Shown piece by piece: positions 48,735 through 57,960 of a stretch of DNA of 64,000 bases (position 1 is the first letter of the stretch; every line of letters begins with the position of its first letter). Source of the DNA: Pedobacter sp. Bi126. Lineage in GTDB: Bacteria > Bacteroidota > Bacteroidia > Sphingobacteriales > Sphingobacteriaceae. Made by a program: the position numbers and the translations under genes. The notes beneath the pieces were generated by a model. That model was not told where the DNA came from, did not search any database, and saw nothing but the letters and a program-made list of their open reading frames with translations. Where the stretch lies: positions 434,001 to 498,000 of the forward strand of contig NZ_CAKKMS010000002.1 of assembly GCF_918698245.1 (NCBI RefSeq). Direction: 5' to 3'.

Positions 48735-50135
48735 ATGCAGAGAAAGACAAAATTGTTTAAAAAAGTGAGTTTAATTGGTTTAATGTTGACGACAATTATC
48801 TTCTTTAGTAATTGTAAAAAAAGTGTGAATGCCGATGATAAATTGGCCGACAGTAAAGAATTGTTTTCAAGCGATTCATCATCAGTATTAGCTGCTATTA
48901 GTGGTAGTACAGGTAAATTAAGCCTTATAGGAGTAAAGTCTGAAGGAGGTTATGCATATAAAATTTCACAATCCATTTCAGGAGGCGACAATGCTACTTC
49001 AAAAGAACAATCAATTTTAAGGTTATTTGAAAACGGAGTAGAACTTGGTCCTGCCCATAGCATACACGATGACATTAGGAATTTAGGTAAAGGAAGGTTT
49101 AGCCATTGGGGTACTACAGTAATATTTTCAGCCTCTGACAATACCGACCCAAGAACTAACGGCCGTTCTTATACTTATGTAATGGGTGCTACAAGTGCTC
49201 TTTTACCTCCAACAGAAACGGTAACTCCGCCTGCAAATACAACCATAAATGCAGCCTTAGTAGGTTATGCTTTGGTAAATGGTAAAACAACAGGTGGCCA
49301 GGGTGGTGTCGAAACTACGGTAACAACCCTTGATCAATTAAAAGCAGCTGTTGGTGATAACATTACACGTACTATTTATGTAAGTGGCACCATTAAAGGC
49401 GCTGGTAAGGATATTGTTTATGTAAAATCAAACAAATCTATTATTGGTAGATCTGGAGCTGTTATTGAGGGTGTGAATCTGTTTATTTATACAGTAAGTA
49501 ACATTATAATTCAGAACATCACTTTTAAAAATTACGTAGAACAGGCAGCAGTACAAATTAAAGAGGCTGCTCACCATGTTTGGGTAGATCATTGCGATTT
49601 CTCTACAGATCGTACTCATGGCTGGGAATATTGGGGTAAAGACATTACCATTACTAGGGAATCTGATTATGTAACGGTTTCCTGGAGTAAATTCCATGAT
49701 ACCAACCTATCAGTACTAATTAGTGGCGGTATCGAAGGCCACGAAGCAGATAGAGGTAAATTGCACGTAACTATGCACCACAACATGTGGTATAATGTTA
49801 CCGAAAGGGAGCCATCAATGAACTATGGCAGTGTACACATGTTTAACAACTATCACCTTAACAACTCAGGTTACTCAATTGGTACAAGAGCAGGTGGTAT
49901 AGTAAGAACAGATAATGAGTATTTCTCAAATTGTGCTAAACCATTAACTACAAAAGTGGCAAGTGATCCGGAAGGATATTTTAGCGGTATTACCACCAAT
50001 ATTTACGATAAATGTGGTGCAAACAATATAACGACGGCAGTTTCTACCTGGGTTCCAGAGTATGAGTACAAATCATTCCTTAACGATGCGGCGAGTGTGC
50101 CTGCAATCGTAACGGCGAATGCTGGTGCCAAGTAG
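48735..50135 (+). CDS. Pectate-lyase-like (PL1) lipoprotein
   Basis: A 466-residue lipoprotein (lipobox FFSNC, about residue 27). From residue 170 it is a right-handed beta helix of polysaccharide lyase family 1: VWVDHCDFSTD, YVTVSWSKFHD and VTMHHNMWYNVTEREPSMNYGSVHMFNNY. Arg358 fits the catalytic arginine; the second conserved arginine (PelC Arg223) is replaced by Asn363. It would cleave a uronic-acid polymer by beta-elimination, and probably trims or releases the polymer made by this locus. The residues 30-160 before the lyase domain are not recognised. Confidence 0.82.
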   Translation: MQRKTKLFKKVSLIGLMLTTIIFFSNCKKSVNADDKLADSKELFSSDSSSVLAAISGSTGKLSLIGVKSEGGYAYKISQSISGGDNATSKEQSILRLFENGVELGPAHSIHDDIRNLGKGRFSHWGTTVIFSASDNTDPRTNGRSYTYVMGATSALLPPTETVTPPANTTINAALVGYALVNGKTTGGQGGVETTVTTLDQLKAAVGDNITRTIYVSGTIKGAGKDIVYVKSNKSIIGRSGAVIEGVNLFIYTVSNIIIQNITFKNYVEQAAVQIKEAAHHVWVDHCDFSTDRTHGWEYWGKDITITRESDYVTVSWSKFHDTNLSVLISGGIEGHEADRGKLHVTMHHNMWYNVTEREPSMNYGSVHMFNNYHLNNSGYSIGTRAGGIVRTDNEYFSNCAKPLTTKVASDPEGYFSGITTNIYDKCGANNITTAVSTWVPEYEYKSFLNDAASVPAIVTANAGAK

Positions 50136-50167
50136 GTAAAGCAAAACCTTCATATTTTTTCTGCAAT

Positions 50168-50189
50168 AAGCCACCTGGATAGGTGGCTT
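50168..50189 (+). terminator. Weak hairpin after the lyase gene
   Basis: AAGCCACCT pairs perfectly with AGGTGGCTT across GGAT. There is no good T-tract after it, so it is at most a weak terminator or RNA-stabilising hairpin. Confidence 0.5.
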
Positions 50190-50213
50190 TGCAGTTTAAA
50201 TTAAAATTTTGAC

Positions 50214-51368
50214 ATGATGAATATAACTAGTAAGAAGATTTTTATCGTTTGCGACTCTTCCAGATCCCTGCTCGATTTTAGAGGGAAGCTGATCGAAAAA
50301 ATGCAGCAACATAACCAGGTTTTTGTGTTTACACCAAAAATTGAACAAGAATCTGTTCGGAGTAAACTGAAAGCACTGAATGTAATTACCTACGAGAGTA
50401 AATTAGATGGTAGTAATGTTTCTATCCTATCCGATTTAAGGTTTATCTTTTCGCTATATAAACTCATCAGGCAAATAAAGCCTGATATTTTTTTTCCTTA
50501 CACCTTTAAACCTGTCATTTACGGCTCTTTTTTAGCTAAAATATGCAAGGTTAAACTAATTGCCCCCATGCTTACTGGCTTGGGTTATAACTTTACCGAT
50601 AATTCTTCCGGTAATAAACTAATTGTTAAAATAACAAGGTTATTACTAAAACTAAGTCTGAAACCCAATCCACGTTTAAATATTATTTTTCAGAACAAAG
50701 ACGATTCTCAACGCTTAATCGATCTCAAGATCCTAAATAAAAAACACCAGGTTTATGTAGTTAACGGATCGGGGGTAGATTTAAGTCATTATCACTATTC
50801 TAAACCAAGCACCTCGCCCATAACCTTTTTAATGGTATCTCGGCTCATTAATGCAAAAGGCATTAAAGAATATTACGATGCCGCTAAATTAGTTAAGCAA
50901 CGGTTTCCGCAAGCCGTTTTTAAATTGATTGGACCATACGATCCGAATATTGACGCCATTGCACCCGAGCTGTACCAAAAAATTGCGAGTGGAGATACGA
51001 TTCAATACATCGGACAGGTTGATGATGTGCGCCCAGATATTGAGCGTTCTTCGGTAATGGTGCACCCTTCTTATTATGGGGAAGGCGTTCCACGCTGTGT
51101 GCTCGAAGGAATGGCAATAGGTAGGGCAGTAATTACCTGCGACTCTGTAGGGTGCCGTGAAACCGTTAATAACGACCTTAAGCAGGCCAATGGATTTCTT
51201 ATCCCGATTAAAGACGCCAGTGCGCTAGCCAATAAAATGGAATATTTTATTAATAACAGTAATGATATTATTGCTTTTGGGAACAAAGGACATGAATTTG
51301 CAAAAACAAAATTTGATGTGAATATCGTTAATGCACAACTCTTTAAGATTATGCATTTACAGGCTTAA
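50214..51368 (+). CDS. Glycosyltransferase family 4
   Basis: A 384-residue GT-B enzyme with FIVCDSSRSLLDFRGKLI, GSGVDLSHY, VSRLINAKGIKEYYDAA and YGEGVPRCVLEGMAIGRAV. The N-terminal FPYTFKPVIYGSFLAK and GLGYNFTD are typical of the PglA-type branch that adds HexNAc to undecaprenyl-linked sugars. It lies on the far side of the lyase gene, so it may belong to a second transcript. Confidence 0.9.
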   Translation: MMNITSKKIFIVCDSSRSLLDFRGKLIEKMQQHNQVFVFTPKIEQESVRSKLKALNVITYESKLDGSNVSILSDLRFIFSLYKLIRQIKPDIFFPYTFKPVIYGSFLAKICKVKLIAPMLTGLGYNFTDNSSGNKLIVKITRLLLKLSLKPNPRLNIIFQNKDDSQRLIDLKILNKKHQVYVVNGSGVDLSHYHYSKPSTSPITFLMVSRLINAKGIKEYYDAAKLVKQRFPQAVFKLIGPYDPNIDAIAPELYQKIASGDTIQYIGQVDDVRPDIERSSVMVHPSYYGEGVPRCVLEGMAIGRAVITCDSVGCRETVNNDLKQANGFLIPIKDASALANKMEYFINNSNDIIAFGNKGHEFAKTKFDVNIVNAQLFKIMHLQA

Positions 51369-51421
51369 CCAACCTTTTACACATTAATAACTAACCAAAT
51401 AAATAAACTAAACCTAAAATT

Positions 51422-52225
51422 GTGAACAATACATTTATTTACAAACGAGCCACTTTAGCCGACTTTAGGGAAGCTATTGATGAGTATGGATGGGTTGTAT
51501 ATGAAAAGGCAATCAATCAGAAATTAATTTCAGAAATAACAACAGGTTTCGAAACTTCTTATCTCTTAAGGAGAGAAATACAGGTTTTAAATGGAATTGA
51601 AGAAAATATGGAGGGAACACTACATCATTTGCTTGAGAAAGATAATTTCGCTATTGAGCTTTTGAGTAAATTGTTCTGCCACAGAGAAATCCGTGATTTT
51701 TTGGGCGGAAACTACATTCTTAATGGGATAAATGGAGTAATTAACACCAAAAAGAGCAAATCCTATATCCAAAATATCCACCGTGATGTACGTACATTTT
51801 CGTCTGAATCTAAGTTTATGATCCAGATGATTATTGTGCTCGATGATTTTACCATATTTAATGGCGCTACGCACTTTTTGTCGGGTTCTCATAAATTAGA
51901 TATTAAACCTGAAGAAAAACACTTTAAAGCTTTCGCTAAACAAGCTATTGCCAAGAAAGGAAGCATTATATTATTCGATTCTAATATCTGGCATGCAGGG
52001 GGGATCAATTTCACTCGCAAACAGCGTAGAGCTTTAACCTTGGGTTTTACCAAACCTTACATTAAACAGCAATTCGATTATCCCAGATTTTTGGGATATG
52101 AATTTGGCGAAAAAATAGATAGCGATTTAAGGCAGATTATTGGTTACAATGCAAGGGTACCCGCCAGTTTACAGGAATATTACAGACCAGTAGAGAGCAG
52201 AATGTACAAAGCAGACCAAGGGTAG
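51422..52225 (+). CDS. Phytanoyl-CoA dioxygenase (PhyH)-family protein
   Basis: A 267-residue Fe(II)/2-oxoglutarate oxygenase-like protein. The metal triad is visible: His120 and Asp122 in NIHRDVRTF, and His191 in SNIWHAGG; an arginine for 2-oxoglutarate is in RKQRRAL (202-203). It starts at GTG 51422 with no ATG upstream. PhyH proteins in sugar and lipid pathways hydroxylate small substrates. It is followed after 11 bp by a PLP-fold protein and may act on a sugar or an acyl group; this is inference. Confidence 0.8.
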   Translation: MNNTFIYKRATLADFREAIDEYGWVVYEKAINQKLISEITTGFETSYLLRREIQVLNGIEENMEGTLHHLLEKDNFAIELLSKLFCHREIRDFLGGNYILNGINGVINTKKSKSYIQNIHRDVRTFSSESKFMIQMIIVLDDFTIFNGATHFLSGSHKLDIKPEEKHFKAFAKQAIAKKGSIILFDSNIWHAGGINFTRKQRRALTLGFTKPYIKQQFDYPRFLGYEFGEKIDSDLRQIIGYNARVPASLQEYYRPVESRMYKADQG

Positions 52226-52236
52226 AGGATAAAACA

Positions 52237-53208
52237 ATGGAAACAGAAACGCACTCACCCAAAACAATTGGTGGCTACATCCCGTTGGAATTATCAAAAG
52301 GGGAGCTTTATTATCCTGATTTAATTGCACTTAATACAGGCAGAAATGCACTGGAGTATGTGTTAAGGACAAGAAAATACTCCACCATATATCTTCCATA
52401 CTATACCTGCGAGGTTTTGCTAGAACCGCTACAAAAGCTAAATGTACAGTATCACTTTTATCATATAGACGAAGATTTAGATCCGGTAATAGATTTTGAA
52501 ATAGGCGAACATTGTTGCTTCCTTTACACCAATTACTTCGGACTTAAAACGGAAACCGTTAAAATGCTAGCTAAAAAAATCAAGAACCTGATTATAGACA
52601 ATGCCCAGGCATTTTTTTCTAAGCCGGTAAACAATTGCGATACCTTCTACTCATGCCGCAAGTTTTTCGGTGTACCCGATGGTGCCTATCTTAATATCTC
52701 TAAAACATTGGGTTTAAATTTAAAACAAGATCAATCAACAGACCGGTTTGCTCACCTGATTAAAAGTATCGATATCAATATTGAAGAAGGGTATGCCGAT
52801 TATATAGAAAACAACAAGCAGCTGTGCAATAACGAAATCAAAAAGATGTCGGTATTAACAAAAACCATTCTTTCCAGCATCGATTACGATAAGTGTGCCG
52901 ATATCAGAAGAAAGAACTTTGCTTATCTGGATGAGCACCTGGGAAAGGAAAATATTTTGAGGCTAAATTTTTCTGAAGAGGATGTGCCGATGGTTTACCC
53001 ACTTCTGGGAGAAAATCCCTCTATTAAACAGCAGCTCATCAATCAAAAAATATTTGTAGCCACCTATTGGCCAAATGTTTATGAATGGGCACATGTTGAT
53101 AGTTATGAATACTTTTTGGCTAAACATCTTATTTCGTTACCAATTGATCACCGCTACAGCATAGCGGATATGAAAGTCATTGTTAAAGCTTTAAAACCGC
53201 TCATATGA
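52237..53208 (+). CDS. Divergent DegT-like PLP-dependent enzyme
   Basis: A 323-residue protein, shorter than normal DegT enzymes. The fold-type I pattern is present: LNTGRNALEYVL, IYLPYYTCEVLLEPL, the cofactor aspartate Asp121 in IIDNAQAFF, and Lys142 in YSCRKFFGVPDGAYL. These suggest an active aminotransferase or related PLP enzyme. Its stop overlaps the GNAT gene by 4 bp, so it likely makes the amine that the GNAT protein acetylates. Confidence 0.78.
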   Translation: METETHSPKTIGGYIPLELSKGELYYPDLIALNTGRNALEYVLRTRKYSTIYLPYYTCEVLLEPLQKLNVQYHFYHIDEDLDPVIDFEIGEHCCFLYTNYFGLKTETVKMLAKKIKNLIIDNAQAFFSKPVNNCDTFYSCRKFFGVPDGAYLNISKTLGLNLKQDQSTDRFAHLIKSIDINIEEGYADYIENNKQLCNNEIKKMSVLTKTILSSIDYDKCADIRRKNFAYLDEHLGKENILRLNFSEEDVPMVYPLLGENPSIKQQLINQKIFVATYWPNVYEWAHVDSYEYFLAKHLISLPIDHRYSIADMKVIVKALKPLI

Positions 53209-53693
53209 ACACTCAGATTTACTTAAGGCCATTAGCGTTAAAAGATGCTGACGTGTCGTACAAGTGGAGAAACGATCCTGAAGTGTGGTCGTACACCAAA
53301 TTTGTGTTAAAAGATCCAATTAGTGCCGAAGTTGAAAAACAATGGCTATTAAATAAACTAAATCTGACCAACGAAAAACGTTTTGCCATCTGTGTAAAAA
53401 ATACAAATGAATACATTGGCAATATTCAGTTGCTCGATATCGAAAACGATAGTGCAGAATTTCACCTATTTATCGGCGAAAAGAAATACTGGGGGAAGGG
53501 CATAGGTTATAACGCCTCTTTAATGTTGTTAAAATATGCCTTTTATAACCTTAACCTTAAATACATTTTCTTAGAAGTACATTCAGATAACCTGGCTGCT
53601 TATTCTATTTATAAAAAAGTAGGCTTTCAACCTGTTTCACAGCAGGAAGATTTCATAAAAATGGTAATTAATTCTTCTGTTTTACTTGCTTAA
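53205..53693 (+). CDS. GNAT-family N-acetyltransferase
   Basis: A 162-residue RimJ/RimL-like acetyltransferase: the acetyl-CoA loop is KKYWGKGIGYNAS, and the C-terminus has HSDNLAAYSIYKKVGFQ. It resembles sugar N-acetyltransferases such as PseH/WecD type, with WRNDPEVWSYT at the N-terminus. It overlaps the PLP gene by 4 bp. A role in acetylating an amino sugar is likely but not shown. Confidence 0.88.
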   Translation: MNTQIYLRPLALKDADVSYKWRNDPEVWSYTKFVLKDPISAEVEKQWLLNKLNLTNEKRFAICVKNTNEYIGNIQLLDIENDSAEFHLFIGEKKYWGKGIGYNASLMLLKYAFYNLNLKYIFLEVHSDNLAAYSIYKKVGFQPVSQQEDFIKMVINSSVLLA

Positions 53694-53739
53694 AACTGAA
53701 CTATTTACTTTAAATCTACCCTAATTTAATAGCTCAAAA

Positions 53740-54777
53740 ATGAGAAAGATTATTACAATTGATGATAAACAAGAATGGTCTGCATATGTAAAGCGTGCTT
53801 TGCATTACGATTTTTATCACACCTGGTATTATCACTCTTTAGATAAAAGTGGTTTACCTATACTGTTTGTGTATGAGGAAGGCGAAAATTACATTGCCTT
53901 CCCACTTTTGAAGAGAAACATCCCTGGTTCCGATTTTTTTGATTTTACATCGGTTTATGGATATACAGGGCCTATTTCAAACATGGACTTCAATACTTTG
54001 AACGATGATTTTATGGAACGCTTTAAAAATACATTCATAGCGTATCTCGAAACTGGTCAAAATGTAACCGTTTTTTCCAGATTGCACCCGTTTTTTAATC
54101 AGGAAAGGTTAATGGAGAAGTTTTCTGGCGTATATGCCAATGGAAAAACAGTGGCGATCGATTTAACCACAACCATTGAAAGTCAACGGGCGGGTTATCG
54201 AAAAAGCGTAAAAGAAAAAATCAGACGATTGCGAAAGCGCGATTATGAAGTCAGAATTTCTACCGATATTAATGATGCGGGTATATTTTCTGAAATATAT
54301 ACCGAAAATATGATTCGAATAGGCGCAAAAGATCATTACCTTTTTAATAATGCCTATTTCGTTGCACTACTTTCTTCTGATGAATTTGATAGCAAGCTTT
54401 TTTTGGTGTATAAAGATGGGATAGCCATATCAGGCGCCATTGTAGTTTGTACCAAAGAAATTATGCAGGTGCACCTTTTGGCTACCAGAACCGCTTACCT
54501 GTTCGAATCGCCAGCTAAATTATTAACTGACGAAATTACCGTAATTGGCAGGCAATTGGGTTATAAATATTTTAACCTGGGAGGCGGTGTTAATTTTAAA
54601 GAAGACAACCTTTTTGGTTGGAAGATGGGTTTCTCTAATTTATGTTTCGAATTTAATAGTTGGCGGTATATTGCCAATAATGAATTATACAATACACTTT
54701 TAAACGAAAGATCCCTTGATCCTTTTTCGACTGTTGATTTTTTTCCACTCTACCGTAGTCCTGTAGTTGCTTCGTAA
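53740..54777 (+). CDS. FemAB/GNAT-fold protein (copy 1 of tandem pair)
   Basis: A 345-residue protein with a double GNAT fold of the FemAB/acetyltransf_6 group: FYHTWYYHSLDKSGLPILFVY, YGYTGPISNMDF, RAGYRKSVKEKIRRLRKRDYEV, and the C-terminal LGGGVNFKEDNLFGWKMGFS. Homologues transfer aminoacyl or acyl groups onto an amino sugar or peptide. It is followed after 24 bp by a paralogue. In a polysaccharide locus it might attach an amino acid to a sugar amine, an inference. Confidence 0.75.
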   Translation: MRKIITIDDKQEWSAYVKRALHYDFYHTWYYHSLDKSGLPILFVYEEGENYIAFPLLKRNIPGSDFFDFTSVYGYTGPISNMDFNTLNDDFMERFKNTFIAYLETGQNVTVFSRLHPFFNQERLMEKFSGVYANGKTVAIDLTTTIESQRAGYRKSVKEKIRRLRKRDYEVRISTDINDAGIFSEIYTENMIRIGAKDHYLFNNAYFVALLSSDEFDSKLFLVYKDGIAISGAIVVCTKEIMQVHLLATRTAYLFESPAKLLTDEITVIGRQLGYKYFNLGGGVNFKEDNLFGWKMGFSNLCFEFNSWRYIANNELYNTLLNERSLDPFSTVDFFPLYRSPVVAS

Positions 54778-54801
54778 TTAATTATTATTTCTTTTAATAA
54801 A

Positions 54802-55866
54802 ATGGATATGCTGATTGAAAATAATGCTACGGGCACTACTTTGCAATTAACTTTAGCGCAAAAAGACGATTGGGTAAAGTATATTAGCTTGGCTGCCGAT
54901 TATGATTTTTATCATACCTGGCACTACCATGCTATGGCAACCAACGGAAGACCCATTTTATTTGTGTATTGCGAAGCCAATAGTTTTATCGCTATGCCTT
55001 TATTGGAACGTGCAATACAGGATACACCATATTACGATCTGCATTGCGTTTACGGATATTCAGGCCCTGTTTCTAACCTGAAATTTACCGATATGAGCGA
55101 TGTTTTGAAAGGAAATTTTTTAAATGCTTTTTCAGCATTCTTATGTAAAGGCAGCTACGTTTCTGTTTTCTCCAGGCTTCACCCTTTTTTTGATCAAAAT
55201 ATACTGTTACAAAAAACGGATAGCATATATGAAAATGGAAAAACAGTTGCCATTAACTTACAACAAAGTACAGAAGAGCAACGCAAACAGTATAGGCAAA
55301 CAACAAGAGATAGCATTAAAAAATGTAGAAGGTTTGGTTATGTTGCTGTAGAGGCTACTACTCAGGAAGATATCGCTGCTTTCACAAAACTCTATCAATC
55401 TAATATGAACCGTATTAATGCTGCTGATTTTTATCTTTTTACTGAAGAATACTTTACCAAACTTGTTCAGGCTAAAGAATTCGACTGTAAGTTAATCCTG
55501 GTTTATGCAAACGATGATTTAGTTTGTGGCAGTATAATTATGTGTACCAAAGGCATTATAGAGGGCCACTTAATTGCCACAAATGTTAATTATCTTAAAA
55601 ATTCTCCTGCTAAATTTTTGGTCGATGAAATTAGTGAGTTAGGCCGTAAGTGGAAGATGAAATACTACCATTTAGGTGGCGGACTTGGTTATAAAGAAGA
55701 TTCGCTCTTTGAATGGAAACTGGGTTTTTCAAATATGGTTTTAGATTATTGCAGTTGGCGTTTTATTGCCAATAAAGCTGTTTATAATCAACTAGTAGAA
55801 AAATCGGGTAACCAGATACATACAGATGTAGACTTTTTCCCCCTCTATAGAATGATACCTCAATAA
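54802..55866 (+). CDS. FemAB/GNAT-fold protein (copy 2 of tandem pair)
   Basis: A 354-residue paralogue of the previous gene, with the same landmarks: FYHTWHYHAMATNGRPILFVY, YGYSGPVSNLKF, KQYRQTTRDSIKKCRRFGYVA, and LGGGLGYKEDSLFEWKLGFS. The pair came from tandem duplication and is moderately diverged, so the two probably have different acceptors or act one after the other. It lies 32 bp before the CapD/WbpM dehydratase. Confidence 0.75.
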   Translation: MDMLIENNATGTTLQLTLAQKDDWVKYISLAADYDFYHTWHYHAMATNGRPILFVYCEANSFIAMPLLERAIQDTPYYDLHCVYGYSGPVSNLKFTDMSDVLKGNFLNAFSAFLCKGSYVSVFSRLHPFFDQNILLQKTDSIYENGKTVAINLQQSTEEQRKQYRQTTRDSIKKCRRFGYVAVEATTQEDIAAFTKLYQSNMNRINAADFYLFTEEYFTKLVQAKEFDCKLILVYANDDLVCGSIIMCTKGIIEGHLIATNVNYLKNSPAKFLVDEISELGRKWKMKYYHLGGGLGYKEDSLFEWKLGFSNMVLDYCSWRFIANKAVYNQLVEKSGNQIHTDVDFFPLYRMIPQ

Positions 55867-55897
55867 ATTTTAAACAAATATTTAATGATTCTCAATT

Positions 55898-57826
55898 ATG
55901 AAAAATTTCTTCTTTCCAGACAGAGCACACTCAAGGTGGTTAATTTTATTGATTGATCAGATGATCGTTGTATGGACATTATTTATATCCATTGTATTAA
56001 CCAATACATTAAGCTACACCGACGTTTTTAACTCAGGCAACGCTGTTTATGTGGCACTTTATTGTTCCATCGCTGCAGGTGTTTTCATTTCACTAAGAAT
56101 ACACACCGGTATTATCCGTTATTCCAATACCGAAGATATTTTGAGGGTTTTTCTTGCGGTTTTTGTAACCAGTTTACTCTTTGTTTGTGTAAATAAAATA
56201 CTTTCGCAACGTTTTCAATTGCTTTGGCATCAAATGGATAAGGCATTGATATTGAACTTTTTTATCTCCTCATCGCTGCTTATTCTCATGCGTATTTTGG
56301 TAAAAGGAGTGTTTTTATTTTTCAAAGAACTCAAATCAGAAACCAAAGAGAATATTCTGATTTATGGATCGGAAAAAAAAGCGATCCTCATCAAAAAAGC
56401 AATAGAACAGAACGGAGATTCTAACCTGAACATCATTGGCTTTGTTGATGATAACAGAGATCGGGTTGATAAATATCTCGAGCAGAAAAAGGTATACCAC
56501 TCTTGTTCAGTAGCATTATTAAAAGAAAAACACAATATAAAAAAGATACTTTTTGCAGAAGATGCATTAAATACTTTAAACAAAAAGAAAATTATCGATA
56601 TCTGTGTTAACGAGGGTATGAAAGTAATTATGGTGCCACCATCAGATAAATGGTTGTATGGCAAGTTGGATTCGCACCAATTACGCGACCTGAAAATTGA
56701 AGATCTGCTGGAACGTGAACCGATTAAGCTCAATAAAAAGAATATTCTGAAAGATTTAAGCGGTAAATGTATTTTAGTTACAGGCGCTGCGGGTTCTATC
56801 GGATCGGAGATTGTTCGGCAGGCCTTACAGTACAATCCTAAATCTGTAATTCTCTGCGACCAGGCAGAAACACCGCTTCACGATTTAAAACTCGAACTGG
56901 AAGATAACTTCCAGGAGGCGAACGTGAAGATATTTATGGCCAATGTGCAGAATTTAAACCGGATCAGAACATTGTTCGAACTCTACAAACCTGAAATTGT
57001 TTTCCATGCTGCGGCTTATAAACATGTTCCCATGATGGAAAATAATCCGGCCGAGGCCATTTTAACCAATGTACTGGGCACTAAAAACATGGCCGATATA
57101 TCAATGGAATTTGGCGTAGAGAAGTTTGTAATGATTTCTACCGATAAAGCCGTTAAGCCTACTAATGTAATGGGGGCATCTAAACGTTTGGCCGAAATTT
57201 ATATTCAGTCACTAAACAGTCCTGAGATTATTTCAACTGGCGAAATTACCACACAAGCTTCGCGCACCCGCTTTGTAACTACCCGTTTCGGAAATGTTTT
57301 GGGCTCAAATGGCTCTGTTATTCCAAGGTTTAAAAGCCAGATAGAAAAAAGAGGCCCTATAACGGTAACCGATCCGGAAATTACCCGCTACTTTATGACA
57401 ATTCCGGAAGCCGTTCAATTGGTAATGGAAGCTGGAGCAATGGGTAAAGGAGGAGAGATATACCTTTTCGATATGGGTAAGCCAGTTAAGATTGTCGATT
57501 TGGCTGTAAATATGATCAAATTAGCGGGCTTAACACCTTATGTGGATGTCGATATCGTGTTTACAGGCTTAAGGCCGGGAGAGAAGCTCTATGAAGAGCT
57601 TTTGCTTATTGATGAAGAAATTATACCTACCCATCATCCGAAAATTAAAATATCACAGAAAGTAGCTTACAATTATTTGTACGTTAATCAGATTATTAAA
57701 GATCTGATCGTGCTGAATAACGATGGCAACGATTTGAATATGGTGAAGAAAATGAAAGAAATTATACCCGATTACATCAGTAATAATTCAAGATTTGAAG
57801 AATTAGACCTGTTGGTAGCCAATTGA
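55898..57826 (+). CDS. CapD/WbpM-type nucleotide-sugar 4,6-dehydratase
   Basis: A 642-residue membrane-bound enzyme. Four N-terminal membrane helices (residues 15-145), a CoA-binding-like Rossmann domain (ILIYGSEKKAILIKKAIEQ), and the SDR dehydratase domain (VTGAAGSIGSEIVRQAL, ISTDKAVKPTNVMGASKR, RFGNVLGSNGSVIPRF). It converts UDP-GlcNAc to UDP-4-keto-6-deoxy sugar, the first step to bacillosamine- or QuiNAc-type sugars. It is the last gene of the polysaccharide locus. The DegT enzymes act next in this pathway. Confidence 0.93.
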   Translation: MKNFFFPDRAHSRWLILLIDQMIVVWTLFISIVLTNTLSYTDVFNSGNAVYVALYCSIAAGVFISLRIHTGIIRYSNTEDILRVFLAVFVTSLLFVCVNKILSQRFQLLWHQMDKALILNFFISSSLLILMRILVKGVFLFFKELKSETKENILIYGSEKKAILIKKAIEQNGDSNLNIIGFVDDNRDRVDKYLEQKKVYHSCSVALLKEKHNIKKILFAEDALNTLNKKKIIDICVNEGMKVIMVPPSDKWLYGKLDSHQLRDLKIEDLLEREPIKLNKKNILKDLSGKCILVTGAAGSIGSEIVRQALQYNPKSVILCDQAETPLHDLKLELEDNFQEANVKIFMANVQNLNRIRTLFELYKPEIVFHAAAYKHVPMMENNPAEAILTNVLGTKNMADISMEFGVEKFVMISTDKAVKPTNVMGASKRLAEIYIQSLNSPEIISTGEITTQASRTRFVTTRFGNVLGSNGSVIPRFKSQIEKRGPITVTDPEITRYFMTIPEAVQLVMEAGAMGKGGEIYLFDMGKPVKIVDLAVNMIKLAGLTPYVDVDIVFTGLRPGEKLYEELLLIDEEIIPTHHPKIKISQKVAYNYLYVNQIIKDLIVLNNDGNDLNMVKKMKEIIPDYISNNSRFEELDLLVAN

Positions 57827-57857
57827 TTACCGTAAAAATACCCTAATGTAATTATTT

Positions 57858-57865
57858 TACTTTTG
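57858..57865 (+). promoter_or_regulatory. Candidate -7 element (TACTTTTG)
   Basis: Matches TAnnTTTG, 95 bp before the HTH gene and 31 bp after the dehydratase. No TTG at the right -33 distance. It may start a separate transcript. Confidence 0.35.
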
Positions 57866-57960
57866 TTCATGAAATAATTATTAAATTGCACTAAATAGTA
57901 ATAGTCGTCCCAGATTGTTGATAGAATTTAAATGTTTTATTTTAAATTAAATTAACTGCT

